Source: Clitopilus passeckerianus
Taxonomy: Eukaryota; Basidiomycota; Agaricomycetes; Agaricales; Entolomataceae
Direction: 5' to 3'
Length of the DNA stretch: 64,000 nucleotides
Assembly (NCBI GenBank): GCA_944990035.1
Contig: CALYLX010000032.1
Coordinates: 124,001 to 188,000 of the forward strand
Below are positions 24,534 through 37,284 of the stretch, piece after piece. The number at the start of each line of letters is the position of its first letter. Within the stretch, counting starts at the first letter, position 1. The notes under the pieces were generated by a model, which worked only from the letters and a program-made list of their open reading frames with translations, made no database searches and was not told the origin of the DNA. The translations under genes and the position numbers were made by a program.

Positions 24534-25478
24534 CTACCGGAACATTAGGTCGGAGCGTAGGACGTATTTATTTCCTTTCGTCACAGGGGATCCTTCGTGT
24601 AACATGCATTCTTGTCCATGCCTACACAATGATGTTAATGGCAGGGTCAGATGGAACATGGAATGCAAGCGTACCGATGTAAAAGTGCCATACCTCGCGA
24701 CAGAGGCGGCGTGATCACTTCTGTAGGCTTCCCTCTTTGTTCCTTGTAAAATAGAGTCTGTCGTAAAACGTCAATAGCAATCCCGTTCATCGTTCTATGC
24801 GCGAATATGCCTACCTCGCCACCCACCACCCCATCCTCGGCTCCAGTCAGATAGATCAGCAGCGTCCACTCTGACTTGGCTCCTGTTGCAGGATCACGAA
24901 CAGAGTCGTCATAATGTTTTCCAAAATGCTGGCCCTGTGTGTATTTGTACACTCGGATATTTGAATTGAAGGAATGAGGCAGCCTGGGAGGATCATCAGG
25001 TTTCAAAACCTTTCTTGAGGAGGCTGGGTAGGGGAAGGACGGGAGATGTTGGTTCATCGTCGTGTGTAGACGTGCAGCAAACTCCGCGGAAGGGATAGAG
25101 AATCGGTCTAAGGATACGGAGGGGTGAGCAAGCCAAAGATCTTGAAGGAGAGCAACGAGTAGGCTTACAATTAACCCTCTCCGCCTCTCCTCTTTTCTTC
25201 GGAGGAGTCAGCTCCAGAGGAAGTTCGTCAATGAACTTCACATATGATTTACACTCCTGAGGCGAGAGAAAGTTCTGACAACAAACTCATGTCACAACCA
25301 GCAATCCGACAAAGGGAGCATTGACACGAACATCGATAAGCAGTATCTGTTCTTCGAGTAGCACACGACATTCCAAGCCTTCCTTAGGTGCTAAAGGAGG
25401 AAACTGAGGGATCTTTACTTCGGCAGGCTTTGCTGGAGCAGAGGTAGCCTTTGAGCTTTCAGCCTTCTTCTTTGCCAT
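24534..25478 (-). CDS. 2-oxoglutarate/Fe(II) oxygenase, prolyl 4-hydroxylase type
   Basis: Predicted non-haem iron dioxygenase that hydroxylates a substrate with 2-oxoglutarate and O2. Exons 25332-25478, 25169-25274, 24675-25107 and 24534-24621 give 774 nt or 257 residues. The N-terminus is Lys/Ala-rich without a signal peptide (MAKKKAESSKATSAPAKPAE), so it is probably cytosolic or nuclear. The jelly-roll core shows NSNIRVYKYTQGQHFGKHYD, with the first His and Asp ligands in HYD. EWTLLIYLTG follows. The distal His and 2OG-binding Arg lie in ALLHRHGQECML and KYVLRSDLMFR. HGQECMLHEGSPVTKG is read across the last intron. The substrate cannot be told from sequence. It lies in tandem upstream of ALG3, 166 nt away, on the same strand. 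Confidence 0.88.
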
Positions 25479-25644
25479 GGTCGAGGTAAACAGTCAACCT
25501 GGGTTGCAGCCATCTCCGCGTGGCCCAATGTCACCCAGAAACCATCTCTCAAAACAAGATAATTTCAGAAATCATAAATATTGCAATAATACTATATTCT
25601 AGATGCTTGTACATATATACTATCAGGATAAACGAATCCCGGTG

Positions 25645-27256
25645 TCACTGAGATTTCTTCTCTCCGTCCTGCAATTCGGTCACGACCTTTGGGGCAGGAA
25701 TCACCTCCTCCTTGTTGAAAAAGACACCAACAAGTAGGAGTACGTTAGACCCAAGAAGTATGTATGACGATAGTGGTGTCGAGGGATATACGTTCCACGC
25801 ATATTCAATTGCAAACTTCAATGCAATTCTGGCAGAATATCAGTGAAAGTGAAATATATGCGCTGAATGAGAACGTACTTGACCACGATGGGGTATGGTG
25901 TTCTCCATGCGAGGAAGGGAATCTGCAGTGCATACCAAGAGTAGAATTGGTAATGCAGGGACCGAGCGAATATGATGCCGATGAGGTTTGAGGTTAGCAG
26001 ACTTGTTGCCACGACTTAGAATCACAAAGGCATATGAGCAAAACAGGGGTGCATATCCTATCATAAAGCACTCACAATCAGCCGTAACTGGCGCCCTCCC
26101 AGCAGGGGAATTTAAATTCCAAATCCCCTTCTTGAGAACAGACCAAGGTCCACCATCCGGCCTACACCACTTGAACAATGCAAATATCCCAAGGGTGACA
26201 AGATGTCCAATAAGCAGTCCTCTCGCCCACTCCTTGCTCAAAAATTGCTGTTCGTCAATGAACCTCCAATTGACAGTCCACTTGTATAGGAACTGCCGAG
26301 AAAGATCGAATGCCGTCGTCCAATATGCTCTGGAGTTCTCCAAGATGAACCGAGAGCCGAGAAGGTATTGGACTGCGACAATAGTGAGGACGTGTCGAGC
26401 AGCTGTGAGGAGACCTCTGCGTTTGAATAGGATGAAGAGGACGCCGGGGACGTAGAGCATAACGGACATCTTCACAGAGAGTGCAGCACTAGAATCGCAT
26501 TAGCATAACTCTCCTAGACCTCAACAAAATCTCAAATACGCACGCAAGGAAAAACGTCCCCGTATCGTCCATCTCGAATTGGTACGCCAGAACCGCAATG
26601 GACATTGGCAATGCCGCCCAGCAGTCGTTGAAGAGACGGAGGACATAGATAGAATGCAGACGCTTGCTCAGAGGCAAGAGCAGTAGAACCCAGTTCGGAA
26701 TATTCCCTGCACCACGATATATTCCGCAGGTGACGGCCAATGTGAGGAGGTAGAGGGCGCCGTAAATATACTGCGCAAGCTGGATGTTACTCCCGCCATC
26801 CGTGACGGCGTATAGAAGTTCATGGATGTGGACGTGTCCAGCTGGGTACCTAGTATAAAGAGGTAAAAAAACGCGTCTTGAGAACCCCGAGAAGGAGGAA
26901 CAGGGCGACTCACACCAGCGGTCCGGTGGGCCCCTCAATCTTGTTATATACCAGCTGCCCTTTCGCAATGACCTCAATCTGCTTCATGTATGTCTCCCAA
27001 TCAATTTCCGTATCTGTATTCCGTGGTCAGGTCATGGTAACAAAGGCTAAGAGGCCAAACAGGAAGTCGAACATGGAATGAGCTGGATGATGATATTTGT
27101 GAGGAGGGCATCTCCGAGGATGACGAGCGACGCTAGGCTTGCGAAGTATTGTGGGTCTGTGAGCAGAGAGACAACCAACTGGAATGGCTTCTGAACGGTG
27201 ATGCTGTCGCGCTCGATGGGTTCATACCGCTGTGCGGCTTTTTTGGACTTGGCCAT
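25645..27256 (-). CDS. ALG3: Dol-P-Man:Man5GlcNAc2-PP-dolichol alpha-1,3-mannosyltransferase
   Basis: ER membrane enzyme that adds the first dolichol-phosphate-mannose-derived mannose to the lipid-linked N-glycan precursor on the lumenal side. Fragments in order are [77 protein letters not shown] with [40 protein letters not shown] and several further hydrophobic helices. It ends in a short hydrophilic tail ([13 protein letters not shown]), stop at 25645-25647. The EIDW...YM and TGPLVYPAG motifs are typical of ALG3, as is LRLFNDC. The coding region has at least five exons with introns of about 50-60 nt; I did not fix every boundary. The start at 27256 gives the expected cytosolic N-terminus before the first membrane helix. 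Confidence 0.88.
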
Positions 27257-27761
27257 GGTCGTGTCCCACAGGTGACCAGTCCCGAGTCGAGATGTCGACT
27301 CACTATTAGTATCAGGTCTCTGACGAGTTCGTCAAATCTTCAGTACTCAAGTATTGTCCTCATTTTCAATTTCAAGCGCATTATATTGTTGAATTGAATT
27401 GTATTGCGTGGATGATTGATTGCTGGTATGTGCTATGTGTTTAAAAACTACAATGGGAATATAAAATTATTGTATTGTTGGAAGATAAGGTTGGTGTGGT
27501 GAGGGGGAACGAACAGAAAAAAACTAGACACAGGGAAAAGGGGGCGTGCACTACATTCCACAACTCTTCCCCTGATTGGTGTATTTTAAGCCTCTAAACC
27601 AGTCGCCTCTCAGACGACGCCGCGAGAGAAACGAAGAAACCCAGGCCAGATATGCAAACGAAGCGATCATCGAGTCAAAGAGGGCGTGGTGAAGAGGGCT
27701 GGAGATGGAGGTGACGAAAGACATGTAACAAGAATGTTCGTTTCAAGAGCCTCCTAGTCCA
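27257..27761. other. Spacer: ALG3 promoter and TBP 3' region
   Basis: About 500 nt between the ALG3 start and the TBP stop, both on the minus strand. The stretch at 27300-27480 is AT-rich and 27480-27540 is purine-rich. I see no gene. Confidence 0.5.
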
Positions 27762-28928
27762 TTAAGGTTTTCGGAATTCACACAGCACAGTGTAAATCGT
27801 ATTGAAGGCCGTGTAAATCTCTTCTCTGACCTATTCGTCGAGAGAAACAAGAGTGTCAGCGAACTGGTTTCAAAACAATCATGTACCAGTCCCCGACATA
27901 AGCATTGTTAGCCACCAGGATCCGATTGTGATCCCTCGGGCGAGTCGCACCGCAAATAACCACAAAGTTATCACGGTGGACGCAATGCATGTGACAGAAG
28001 AGAAGAGAAAAAACGATTTACCTTAGCGCCCGTAAGCACGATCTTGCCAGAAACGAAGATTAGCAGCACGACTTTCGGCTTGATCATGCGGTAAATAAGA
28101 CCAGGGAACAGCTATAAGCAAGGCATTAATACCAAGTTTTGAGTTTTGATAAGAAGCAGATGCTGCACTGACCTCGGGCTCGTAACTGCTGAACTGTCCG
28201 TGGGAGTAGGCGAGTCCCTCCAAGCGAATGGGGAACTTGACGTCGCAACTGCCCACGATGTTCTGAATTTTGAATTCAGAAAACTTGGCGACGAAACCAA
28301 GCTTCTGCACGATACGAGCGTACTTGCGCGACGCGAGGCGCGAGTCGTCTTCAGACTTGGCACCGGTGACGACCATCTTGCCAGATGCGAAGATAAGGGC
28401 GGTCGTTTTGGGTTCACGGATACGCATAATCACGGCTGCGAAACGCTATAAGCGGGACAATGGCGACCAGTTCGGCATGTCACGCATAAAGATGAATTAG
28501 TCTGTACCAACCTTAGGATTATACTCGGCGTTACGCGCGTGCAGAGCAATGGTCTTCAGATCGAGTCGACAATCCAGATTGACAGTAGCGACGATATTCT
28601 GGAGGGTCGGAACAATGCCTTCAACCGCTGTGATGTGTTGCTGCTCGAGGGTGAGAGGAGCAGGCGTAGATGGCTTAGCCGTCGACGGGGGTGAAGATGG
28701 ACCAGCCACAGCATTAGCCGTCGTAGGTTGTGGTGCGGCGGGCTGAGAGAGCTGTGATGACGGACCAGGCAGCTGACTAGCCGCCACTGGTTGCTGTGAC
28801 AGATAAGGGTTTCCCGAAGGTAGCGCTAGTCCATGGAGGGGTTGTTGTGGCGGTTGATAGGGTTGTTGGGACTGGGCGGCATTGGAACGACCAAAGGTAA
28901 CTTGACGAGCGGGCAATGCAAAAGACAT
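27762..28928 (-). CDS. TBP: TATA-binding protein
   Basis: General transcription factor that binds the TATA box as part of TFIID and also serves RNA polymerases I and III. Exons 28512-28928, 28173-28445, 28022-28111 and 27762-27830 sum to 849 nt, or 282 residues. The first 100 or so residues are a variable Gln/Pro/Ser-rich arm ([20 protein letters not shown]). The conserved saddle core begins at [20 protein letters not shown] with two repeats: [40 protein letters not shown]; then [40 protein letters not shown] and [10 protein letters not shown]. It ends [14 protein letters not shown] 28928 (MSFALPARQ) is preferred to the longer frame from 29030, which adds no conserved sequence. Confidence 0.96.
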
Positions 28929-29826
28929 TCTCGAAGAAAATTTGGACCGAACCGTGGGAAAACAGGTAAGGGGGGTAAAAAGTGAATTCAAGGAGCGAAG
29001 ACGAGCCCTTATATACTGTGTTATATTCAAGCTCCGACATTGGAGTCATCTCATCGTTACGTAACCGCTCCTTTGTTTAACCACATTCGATCTCACTTTC
29101 CCCTAGCCGCCCGTAGCCCTGCTGCCTCGTGTCTCGACAGTCAACTTGCTAGCTCATCGTCGAGGACAGTGAAGGACTCACCGACATGCATTCAAGTGTT
29201 GCAGAAACATTGGGGTTGAGGAACAGATTGGAAAGGGTTGGAGGAGGGTCTCAAATTAGTAGGGTTGCCACGTAAGTGCACGAAGTAACCCGCCCTAACG
29301 ACGAACATATTCTTCGTCCCTCCAAACCGAATTGGCTTTGCCCGGTCGTATTTACCTGGTTTCTGTACATCTTGACATCCCGTAGACGCCAGAATACCTT
29401 GTGATCCATCAGATTTGTGATTTCTTGCCCTCAAATCTTCATCTTATCTTGACACTGGCTGTGTCTTCTGGAAAGGCGATGCGAACTGCGCGGGACAAAT
29501 TTGCTGATCGACTGGCCGGAGCATCACGGCAACCTTGATTTTTCATCATTCTCGGGTCCGGTTATCACGCATACAAATATCACCTGAGAAAACTTTACTC
29601 CTTCCAGAAAAATTTTTCATTCCAGTTCCTTTGTTCTCTCACCAGAGGATTTTCTCTCGAAAATACCAGAACCTTCGAGCAGGAGCAAATGCCTGAGTAG
29701 AGAAAACCTGTATCATTATCATTAGGAAAAAGAAACCAATATGAAGCGCATGTATAGAGGGTATTATGATACGTCGCAAATGAAGGAATGGTCCCTGAGG
29801 TAACCGCTGGACATCTAGTGAGAAAT
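28929..29826. other. TBP upstream region and VPS1 3' region
   Basis: About 900 nt between TBP and VPS1, both on the minus strand. The short frames present have no domain or plausible exon structure. It probably contains the TBP promoter and the VPS1 3' untranslated region. Confidence 0.5.
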
Positions 29827-32489
29827 CTAAACGCCTGCAACAATCCTGCAAAAACATGAGCTCAGTCGTGTGACAATACGGAAGATGAACGTACTCTTCG
29901 GCCTTGTTAAGGGCTTGGACCATGCTGACAACCTCCTTCCTTCGGCTTACAACATACTCACTCTCCTTCAACAAGTCGTCCAGAACCTCAGGCTTGTACA
30001 GTTCCTGAAGAAGCTCGCGTTGCAGAGTCTCCTTCGAATGGTTAACCAGAGTCAATGAAATGGCCTTGGGGACCATGTCGATCATCTCCCTCTTGACGAT
30101 GTTGAAGTAGGAGTTGATGAGCAGTTCTGCAAATAGTCTAGTCAGGTCGAGAGTAAAGAGCGCGTAAGAGGACCACTTACTGATAACCTCCGTCTCCATT
30201 GTCTCCCTTTCGTTCAGAGCAGCCTGAGGCTTGATAATCGGGGGAGGCGCCTCCATTGCAGCAGCACCCTTCTTCTTAGCACCTGCCTTAGGTGCGAAGA
30301 ACGAACCGAAGAAACTCTGCTCCTCCTTCTTGGGGTCCACTTCCAGATCCTTGCTGTTATTGACAGCATTGCGAGTGTTCTTAGGATCGGCGGGTGGTTG
30401 AGGCTTGCTGGCGTTTATACGCTCAGTGACGATAGCAGTTGCCTATTGAATGTTAATCAAGAAAGGTAGACACCAGTAAAACTCGGATGCATACCTTGTG
30501 TCCGCTGATGAAGTCGGGATGTGTAGTGTTAACATAACATGCTTGCATACTAAAGCAGATGTTAGTTTGAATTACATCACTAAATTCACGATTAACTCAC
30601 GAAACCATATCCGTAACTAATTTCGTTGTGGGGTTCATCGAGGTCTTGAAGAAGTTGACCACAACAGCATTGAACCTCTCGCGAAGAGCGGGGTACCGTC
30701 GGAATGCAGCCTATTTATGGTGTGTTAGTAAGGTAATACTTTGGATAGGTGCAACGGCATACAATCTTGTTGAGCAACTGGCCTAGAATGCGGATAAGCT
30801 CATCGTAGACAAGCTGGCAACACTTCAAGCTGGGCTCTTCAAGTCGTTTGATCTGCTGCTTCACGATGACCTCAAATGCAGCAGTGCCTACGAACAGAGC
30901 AGGAGTGGAACCCTGTAAAGAGCTACTTTAGCAAACAAGATGACCTCAGCAGTACCAACAAACATACCGAGGAGTTGTACAAGATGGTCCTGATGTCTCC
31001 ATCCTTGACCTGATCGAAAGGATCAATGCTCCTGATGCCATTGTTAAACAGCTCGTGGAACACGAAACTGATACGAGCTCCTCCCGAAAGTTCGTTCAGC
31101 GACAAATCATTGGTGTTACCGTCGATCGTGGTGCGAAATTCTGAGCAGAATTCTGTTATGACGGACAGGACGACGTTTCCAGCGTTGCCATCTCCCATAG
31201 GGCCACCGAGGGATGCAAGCTCAGCGTTGTATTTCTGCTGCTGCTGGGCGATCCGGGCTTTGATGTCGGGGATAGTAGCACGGATGTGGTGCATGAGGAT
31301 CTATTTGGCGCGGTAAGGAATCCGTAGACAATTAACAGGCTGAGAAAGCACACACCATGTTCAACTTTCGTGCAAGGAAGGGTGTACCACAGAACTGTGC
31401 TTTACCTTTGTACGAGGCATGTGTCTCAAAGTATTCCCGCTCATGTTCGAGGGCTTTAGCAATAGGCTTCGAGTTTTCAATGTCTCGCTGTCCACGATTG
31501 ACAACGGGGACATATCCGAGGCGCAAAGGAATGACGCGACCCGCAAGAATGTCGACAACATCTGTTCCCTTGTCCCTGTAATAATCGGTTAGTATCAGGC
31601 GTTCTTTAATTTGCTCAATGACGTACATTAAGTCGACCTTGGTCAAAACACCAATCGTCCTTGTCCCTTCAGGGTCTACCTCCCTGGCAAGCTTCAAGCC
31701 ATCAGAGTTGGCCAAATCAGTGTTGGCAGCGGTAACAGCCAGAATGATACAAGCAGGCTTCGAGATATACTTGTGTAGCATGTCCCTGATCTGTCGCTCG
31801 ATATCCTTCGGCTGGTCTCCAACTGGTACCTTCGTAAGTCCAGGAAGATCGACGAGGGTTAGAGTCAAGACATTGGGAGAGTAGATACGGAGGTTGATGG
31901 GTTGAGGGGAGATGCCAGCATTCTTCCCAGTCTTGAGTTCTGTGTCGCGGACGATCTCGTCTCGTATCTTATTGAAGTCGTAGAATTTCTCGTTGGGTAT
32001 ATGAAGGAATTCTCCCCACTCATCGGCGTTGGCTGCTTTATCTGTGCTGCCGTTGGCTATGGCTACAAATGTCGCTTAGGGTTTTGGGTTCTTGGAAGAT
32101 TCATTAGTTACTTACAACCATCTTTGCCAGCCGCGGTAGCTGGCCTGTGAATGAGTTGCAAGACCTAAGAAACGTGAGTGTTCACGAATTACTCAATGCT
32201 CGGAAGCTATCATACCAGAGGCCGTCGCGTTACGATGCCGGTTCCACGAGGCAAGAAATCTCGCCCAACAATGTTCTGGAGGGGAAGCAATTAATTGAGC
32301 TTTCATTCAAGGCTAGGAATGGGATTAAAAACATACCTCGAGCACGCTACTCTTCCCGCTACTCTGACTTCCAAGCACACATATTTGGGGAAGGTCAATC
32401 TGGGATGCTGATGACCCAACAGCGGAGAAAACGTCCTGTAGTTTGTTGACAACGCCAACGATCTCTGTTCCAAGCCCTGATGTAGCCAT
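29827..32489 (-). CDS. VPS1: Dynamin-like GTPase VPS1
   Basis: Large GTPase for membrane scission in vacuolar protein sorting, endocytosis and peroxisome division. It starts [20 protein letters not shown]. The GTPase domain shows [13 protein letters not shown] (P-loop), the conserved Thr in [33 protein letters not shown] (DxxG) and VLTKVDLM (TKxD). The middle domain follows: [60 protein letters not shown] and [19 protein letters not shown] Lys/Ala-rich insert ([20 protein letters not shown]) separates it from the C-terminal GTPase effector domain ([40 protein letters not shown]), which ends ALNKAEEIVAGV. There is no PH domain or proline-rich tail, which separates it from classical dynamin. 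The last exon (29827-29845) is 19 nt. Introns are numerous and short. Confidence 0.93.
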
Positions 32490-33312
32490 TTTCTCTATAA
32501 CGTCGAGCAATGAAGATAGAGAAAGGTTAAAGAAAGAACGTAAGGTTGATCGTGAATGGCTGCGTGTGCCAGTGCTGCTAGGCCGCGCCGAAGTGCCAAA
32601 CTGTGACAAACTCACCGCCTCTTTGAGGAGGCCGAGTCGACTGTGCAGCAACTGTGGTTCTGCTGCGGCCCAGTTCGCCTACGATAGCTTCTAGTGCCTT
32701 CCACGTCAACGAGGCACAATGTCGGATAGAAGGGCAACAAACTGATATATTTTCGTCAATAGCTACAAGGAAAGGCCACAGTACCAAACGATATTCACAA
32801 CAATGTCAAGAAATACCATATTCAGACGACCCAAGGATGCAACAGCGACAGCCAACGTGATATTATACAGAGAACAACTGAGGCGATGTATGAGCCAGTA
32901 GTACTACCAATGGTGGGAATGCAGAATATTTACAATTGCGGGAAATAATTATGTAGGATGGAGTTATGAAAGGCAGCGAAAGGACGACCAGGTTGAACAA
33001 ATCCGATCTTCTAGGAGCGAGATCTAAGGACGAGTCTTACCCGCTCCCAAGCCCAATGACATGCAACAAAATATTGTACAGATGTAGAAAGTAGAAAGGG
33101 ATGATAAGTGCGAACCCGCCTGAGTGCCGTCTGATGAGGGCTTGTGCAACGACGGTAGCCGGGCGAGTGGCGTTTGGTGAGGTTGGGGAAGAGAAATCTT
33201 GAGTGTCTGTTTGTGGTGAGTTCATGGGGGTTAATGTAGTTTTCAAAGCAGGGGTATCATCAGAGCGGTTGCCCGTCAGAGTCGTCGGATTCGTAATGGC
33301 GTTGACCTCTAG
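32490..33312. other. VPS1 upstream region and BCS1-like 3' region
   Basis: About 820 nt between the VPS1 start and the stop of the AAA ATPase gene, both on the minus strand. I see no credible gene, RNA or repeat. Confidence 0.5.
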
Positions 33313-35911
33313 TCAAGTGCTGGAAGACGAAGAGGTATCCTTCTCTGAGTCGCTGTCGTCGCTATCCGAATCACTGTTCTCCTCTTCGGCAGCTTTCTGT
33401 TTCTTGCGGGCGTCTTCGAGCTCGGCTTCCTTCTTCTTGATCTCGTCCTTCACATCGAGTGGGGGCTCGTCTTTCTTTTCAGCGTCGGTTTTCTGCTCCT
33501 CTTTCTCCTTCTTCTCCTTCTCGGCTTTCTCCTTATCTGCCAACTGCTGGCGCAGCTTCTCTAGCTCCTTCTCCTTATTCTCTAGCTCTTTCTTTTCGGC
33601 CTCCTTCTCAGCAGCCTTCTTCTTCCTCTTCTCTTTCTCAGCCTTCTCCTTGGCCTCCCTCTCCTCTCGCTCCTTCTTTAGCCTCTCCCTCATCGTTCTC
33701 TCAGTGGTCACCCACTCCGTGACCTTCTCAGCGGCCTCAGCAGGCTTCGCCTTGTTCCTCAACAGGTATCCCTGGAGGGCAGCAACGCTGAACTCATCCT
33801 CTGGCACATTGTCGGCGAACTTCTTCGCAAGCATGCTCAACGTAGTCGAGTCCAAAGGCTTGGCTGAATGCTTGGAGTTGAGTATATCGTCGTCCACAGG
33901 AGGAGGCTTGTACGCCTGGTTCGTAGCACCGAACTGGGGCAAAGGAACTGCGGTCATGGACTCTGGCGCATTGGGGAACAGGGGTTCGTCGCTCGACCCT
34001 GGTGAGCCTGGTGCGGAGAGAGGGGTGTCCGGTACAGAGGAGGATAGGGAGGATGTTGAGAAGGAGGGCATCGACCAAAGGGAAGAAGCCCGTGGTGAGC
34101 TGTTTGTAGAAGGGCCAGACGACGATTCCTGGCTAGGTTCAGGCTGGATGGGAACCTCTTCGACAACGATTTCCTCCTCATCCGCCGAAGGGAAGAAGTT
34201 CCTGAAGAGGGCCTCGGCTTGCCACTTGCTTGCATTCCTGAACTCGACCCAAACGTCCATACGACCGGGACGGGAGAGAGCAGGGTCAAGACGGTCCAAG
34301 TGATTGGTGGTCGCGAACAGGAGACGACCTTCAGATGCAGCAACACCGTCGAGGGCGTTGAGCAAACCGCTCAGAGACAGGGTGTTGACGTCTGAGAGCT
34401 GATCGCTTCTGCGGCTTTTCCTGATACCACTGCCGCTGGAGTTCTCCTGCTGAGGACCTTGTTCCTTGTCCTTGTCCTTGTCACTGTTCTCGCGAGTCGA
34501 GCTGCGCGTGAAAGCAGCGTCAAGGTCTTCAAGGAGCAGGATACAACGGGCGGGAACGCGTCCCATGAGCGTTGTAAGCGTGGAATCCGATATCCACGAC
34601 GCGGAAAGTGAGACAACGTAGATGTCAAGCATGAGGGCACCGGCGATAGCATGGATCAATGATGACTTCCCTGACCCGGGAACACCATGCAAGAGATAAC
34701 CACGTCGGAATGGAATTCCCCTATCTGCGTACCACTGTTCAACAGTATAAGTCAATGCTCGCTAAACAGCGTTTAGTGAAACTTTACCTTCTCTGACTTG
34801 AGGAAGTCCTTGGCATCGTTCAAGAGCATCTCCTTAACCCCGGGGTTGAGGACAATGCTGCTTAGTGGACGCTTATGGCGAGAGTCGGTCCATCTCCAGG
34901 AGCCATGAGAATCCGCGAAATAGATCTGGATTCTATGGATGGCCTCAGCCTCGTATTCCTTCTTGGCTTGAAGCACCAGCTGCTTGAGGATACAGTTATT
35001 GCGAGCCACGACGCTGTAATGAAAGTAATTTAGCAAGTGCGTTTGAGAGCCTCGTGCAATTCATCTAACCTGATGGAGAGCATCTCGGTTCCACTGCCAT
35101 CAGTTTTTCTACTACGTCTCACACGCAGCCAGTGGCCTTTGTAGTATATTGTGTGCGTGGTGTCGAAGGTAGGCTGGAAAATGACACGCGTTGACACTTT
35201 CCCAGGGACGTCGTCATCATCTTCTAGCCCAGCCACTGGCCGACCCTCTTCATTGAAGTCCTCGTCGCCGAAGGAATTGGTGTTATCTACACCAATACCA
35301 GATGAACGTGTCGTAGTTTCGAACTCTCTCGACCGTTGCCACTCGGGGCGACGGGAGAGCCATAGCATGAGCCAGTCATAAGGGTAATCCTCCTCGGAGA
35401 AGTGAGCCGTCAGGAAGAAGGCTAGATGGGGAAAAGCGGAAGTCAGTTGATGAATCTATTGGACTCGTGGACAAGTGGAATGTAAGGGAGGCAGAACACG
35501 TAGGAAGGCTGTGAGGCAAAAGCCTCCGGGGAAACGAAGTAATGAGGAAATGACTGGAAAGTGAGGGCGACAAGATGAGTTCCGCAGCCTCGTGGACTCG
35601 AGTGGGGAGTGGAGAAACAACATAAATAACAAGAGAGAAGAGTAAAGAGGCAGTGGCGCGCAGGCGCTTGTCGGAACAGTGAGCAGTGAAGATAACTCAC
35701 AGTTGACGAAATGAGACCTAGACATGGAGCAACGTTCATGAGTAGCTGTATACTAGAGTAGCTAGGTTGGTGAAACTCACCATGCTGAGCTAGATACACG
35801 TCTAGCAGTCTCAACAGTACCTCCGAGAACGACAAGTTTCATGCCGTCAACGACTGACGAACCGCCGGCGCCGCCGACCAGAGGCTGAATAAGGGACTTG
35901 AAGGCGTCCAT
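33313..35911 (-). CDS. BCS1-type AAA ATPase with charged C-terminal tail
   Basis: AAA ATPase of the BCS1 family; yeast Bcs1 moves the Rieske protein across the inner mitochondrial membrane, but many fungal paralogues have unknown clients. It starts MDAFKSLIQPLVGGAGGSSV. The BCS1 N-terminal domain includes FVNSFFLTAHFSEEDYPYDW, LMLWLSRRPEWQRSREFETT, TIYYKGHWLRVRRSRKTDGS and NNCILKQLVLQAKKEYEAEA. The AAA core shows RGYLLHGVPGSGKSSLIHAI (Walker A), ARCILLLEDLDAAF (Walker B), LLNALDGVAASEGRLLFATT (sensor 1) and DRLDPALSRPGRMDVWVEF (Arg fingers). A disordered Ser/Pro stretch follows. The last 110-120 residues are a Lys/Glu-rich coiled-coil-like tail ending in an acidic Ser/Asp run. The long plus-strand frame at 33203-34303 is antisense to this tail. 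Confidence 0.88.
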
Positions 35912-37284
35912 GATAGTGATAAGCAGTAGGGATGTAGGAATCCAATGCTGCGACCGGTATTTGAGATGGGAGGGCAATAAGAGTTGCTAGCTAGTGGTGG
36001 TAGCCAATTAAGAAGCTGTTGTAGCAGGCACAGGTAAATAAGGCAGGGACCGCCAGTAAGCGGAACGGGGGGTTTGACTCAGTCACAGTCAAGGGTTGTA
36101 ACAGTGGTACGCGTTCCTTGCCAATTGGGGTACCGACACAGCAGCTCACGCCACCCTAATGTTTGTCCGTTTCTAACCCCAATTTCATTAGATACCGCCG
36201 GGTCCGGACAGTTAGTAGGCGCAGAAGAACAACAAGCAGGAGACATTATGGTGGTAGAAAGAAACCTTTTGTCGACTTTATATGCCTACTTGTTACCCGT
36301 TATCGATCATCAACATCGATCAAGGCCATAACGACGACGTACTCGACGAAAACTACTGACGATGAGTACAGGGCTATGAGGAGCCATTATCCCGCATGGT
36401 CATATTTCGGCGCCTTTGACAAGCTTCCAATCCCGCCTTCTTGATATGATGGATCTTCAACAGCATTTCCACCATCTCAATAGGTTATCGACTACCCCAT
36501 TGTTGGCTTGCTAGCTGTATACTGACCATATGACCCGCTTAAACACAACCTTGTAAACTCCGTTTTTGTTTGGAGGTAATGATCTCGTGGGCGTTCTACT
36601 CCATTGCTTGCCATTCGCCTATTGGCCATCGAAAGCCACGAGGCAGGCGGGATGACGGCCCGCAGTCAATCCAGGAGTCAGTTTAATATAACTGAGCGTC
36701 AGAATCGACTCAACAGGACTGTGCTCGCGTCTATGCGCAGGAGGCTATGGTATTGGTTGACAACTGGCGGATTTGTGGGTAGCTGTGCTCAACCCCATAT
36801 CGACAAACCGCGACTTGATCACAGCACCTCTCAAATGCCTATACAGATGCAAGAACACGTTCCCCAACCCCATGTATCGCTTAGAGCTGGAATATTCCTG
36901 ACCATGCCAGCTGATTTCCCCCTCTCCATATCCATGGATCTTGGCTATTTGTACTGCCCGCCATGACGCGCCTTAAAGCCTCATGTTGGAAGCTGCCATT
37001 TGCTCTGGTCTTAAAGCGGCCATCACATGGACATCTTGTATAGAGGTAATGAGCAAAGACCATACGAACGCTATCCTGCCTAGAGCTCACGAGGTGGGTC
37101 GATGGTGGTTTCCGAGACTTTTCGGTCCGGCAGAACAGGAGAGCTCGCTATTCGGCTGACATATAAATACTTGACGGGCTTCCTGGACTAAGGTGCTTCA
37201 TTAACTTGAGGCTTGCGTGCTACCGCTAGCAGTCAGCCCTTCTCCTCCTGCCACGACGAGGAATCTCACTTGAATCCCACCACG
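35912..37284. other. Divergent intergenic region, BCS1-like / GH88
   Basis: About 1.4 kb between divergent genes. The short frames at 36074-36966 and 36881-37090 show no domain and no conserved splice pattern. A TATA box for the GH88 gene is listed separately. Nothing else recognised. Confidence 0.5.
37162..37168 (+). promoter_or_regulatory. TATA box of the GH88 gene
   Basis: TATAAAT lies 117 nt before the GH88 start codon, which leaves room for a normal fungal 5' leader. Confidence 0.55.

Noticed and set aside
33203..34303. Plus-strand open frame of 366 residues, Ser/Phe-rich
   Set aside because: It is antisense to the Lys/Glu-rich and Ser-rich end of the BCS1-type gene. Poly-Glu/Lys codons read backwards give open Ser/Phe/Leu runs. 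It has no domain.
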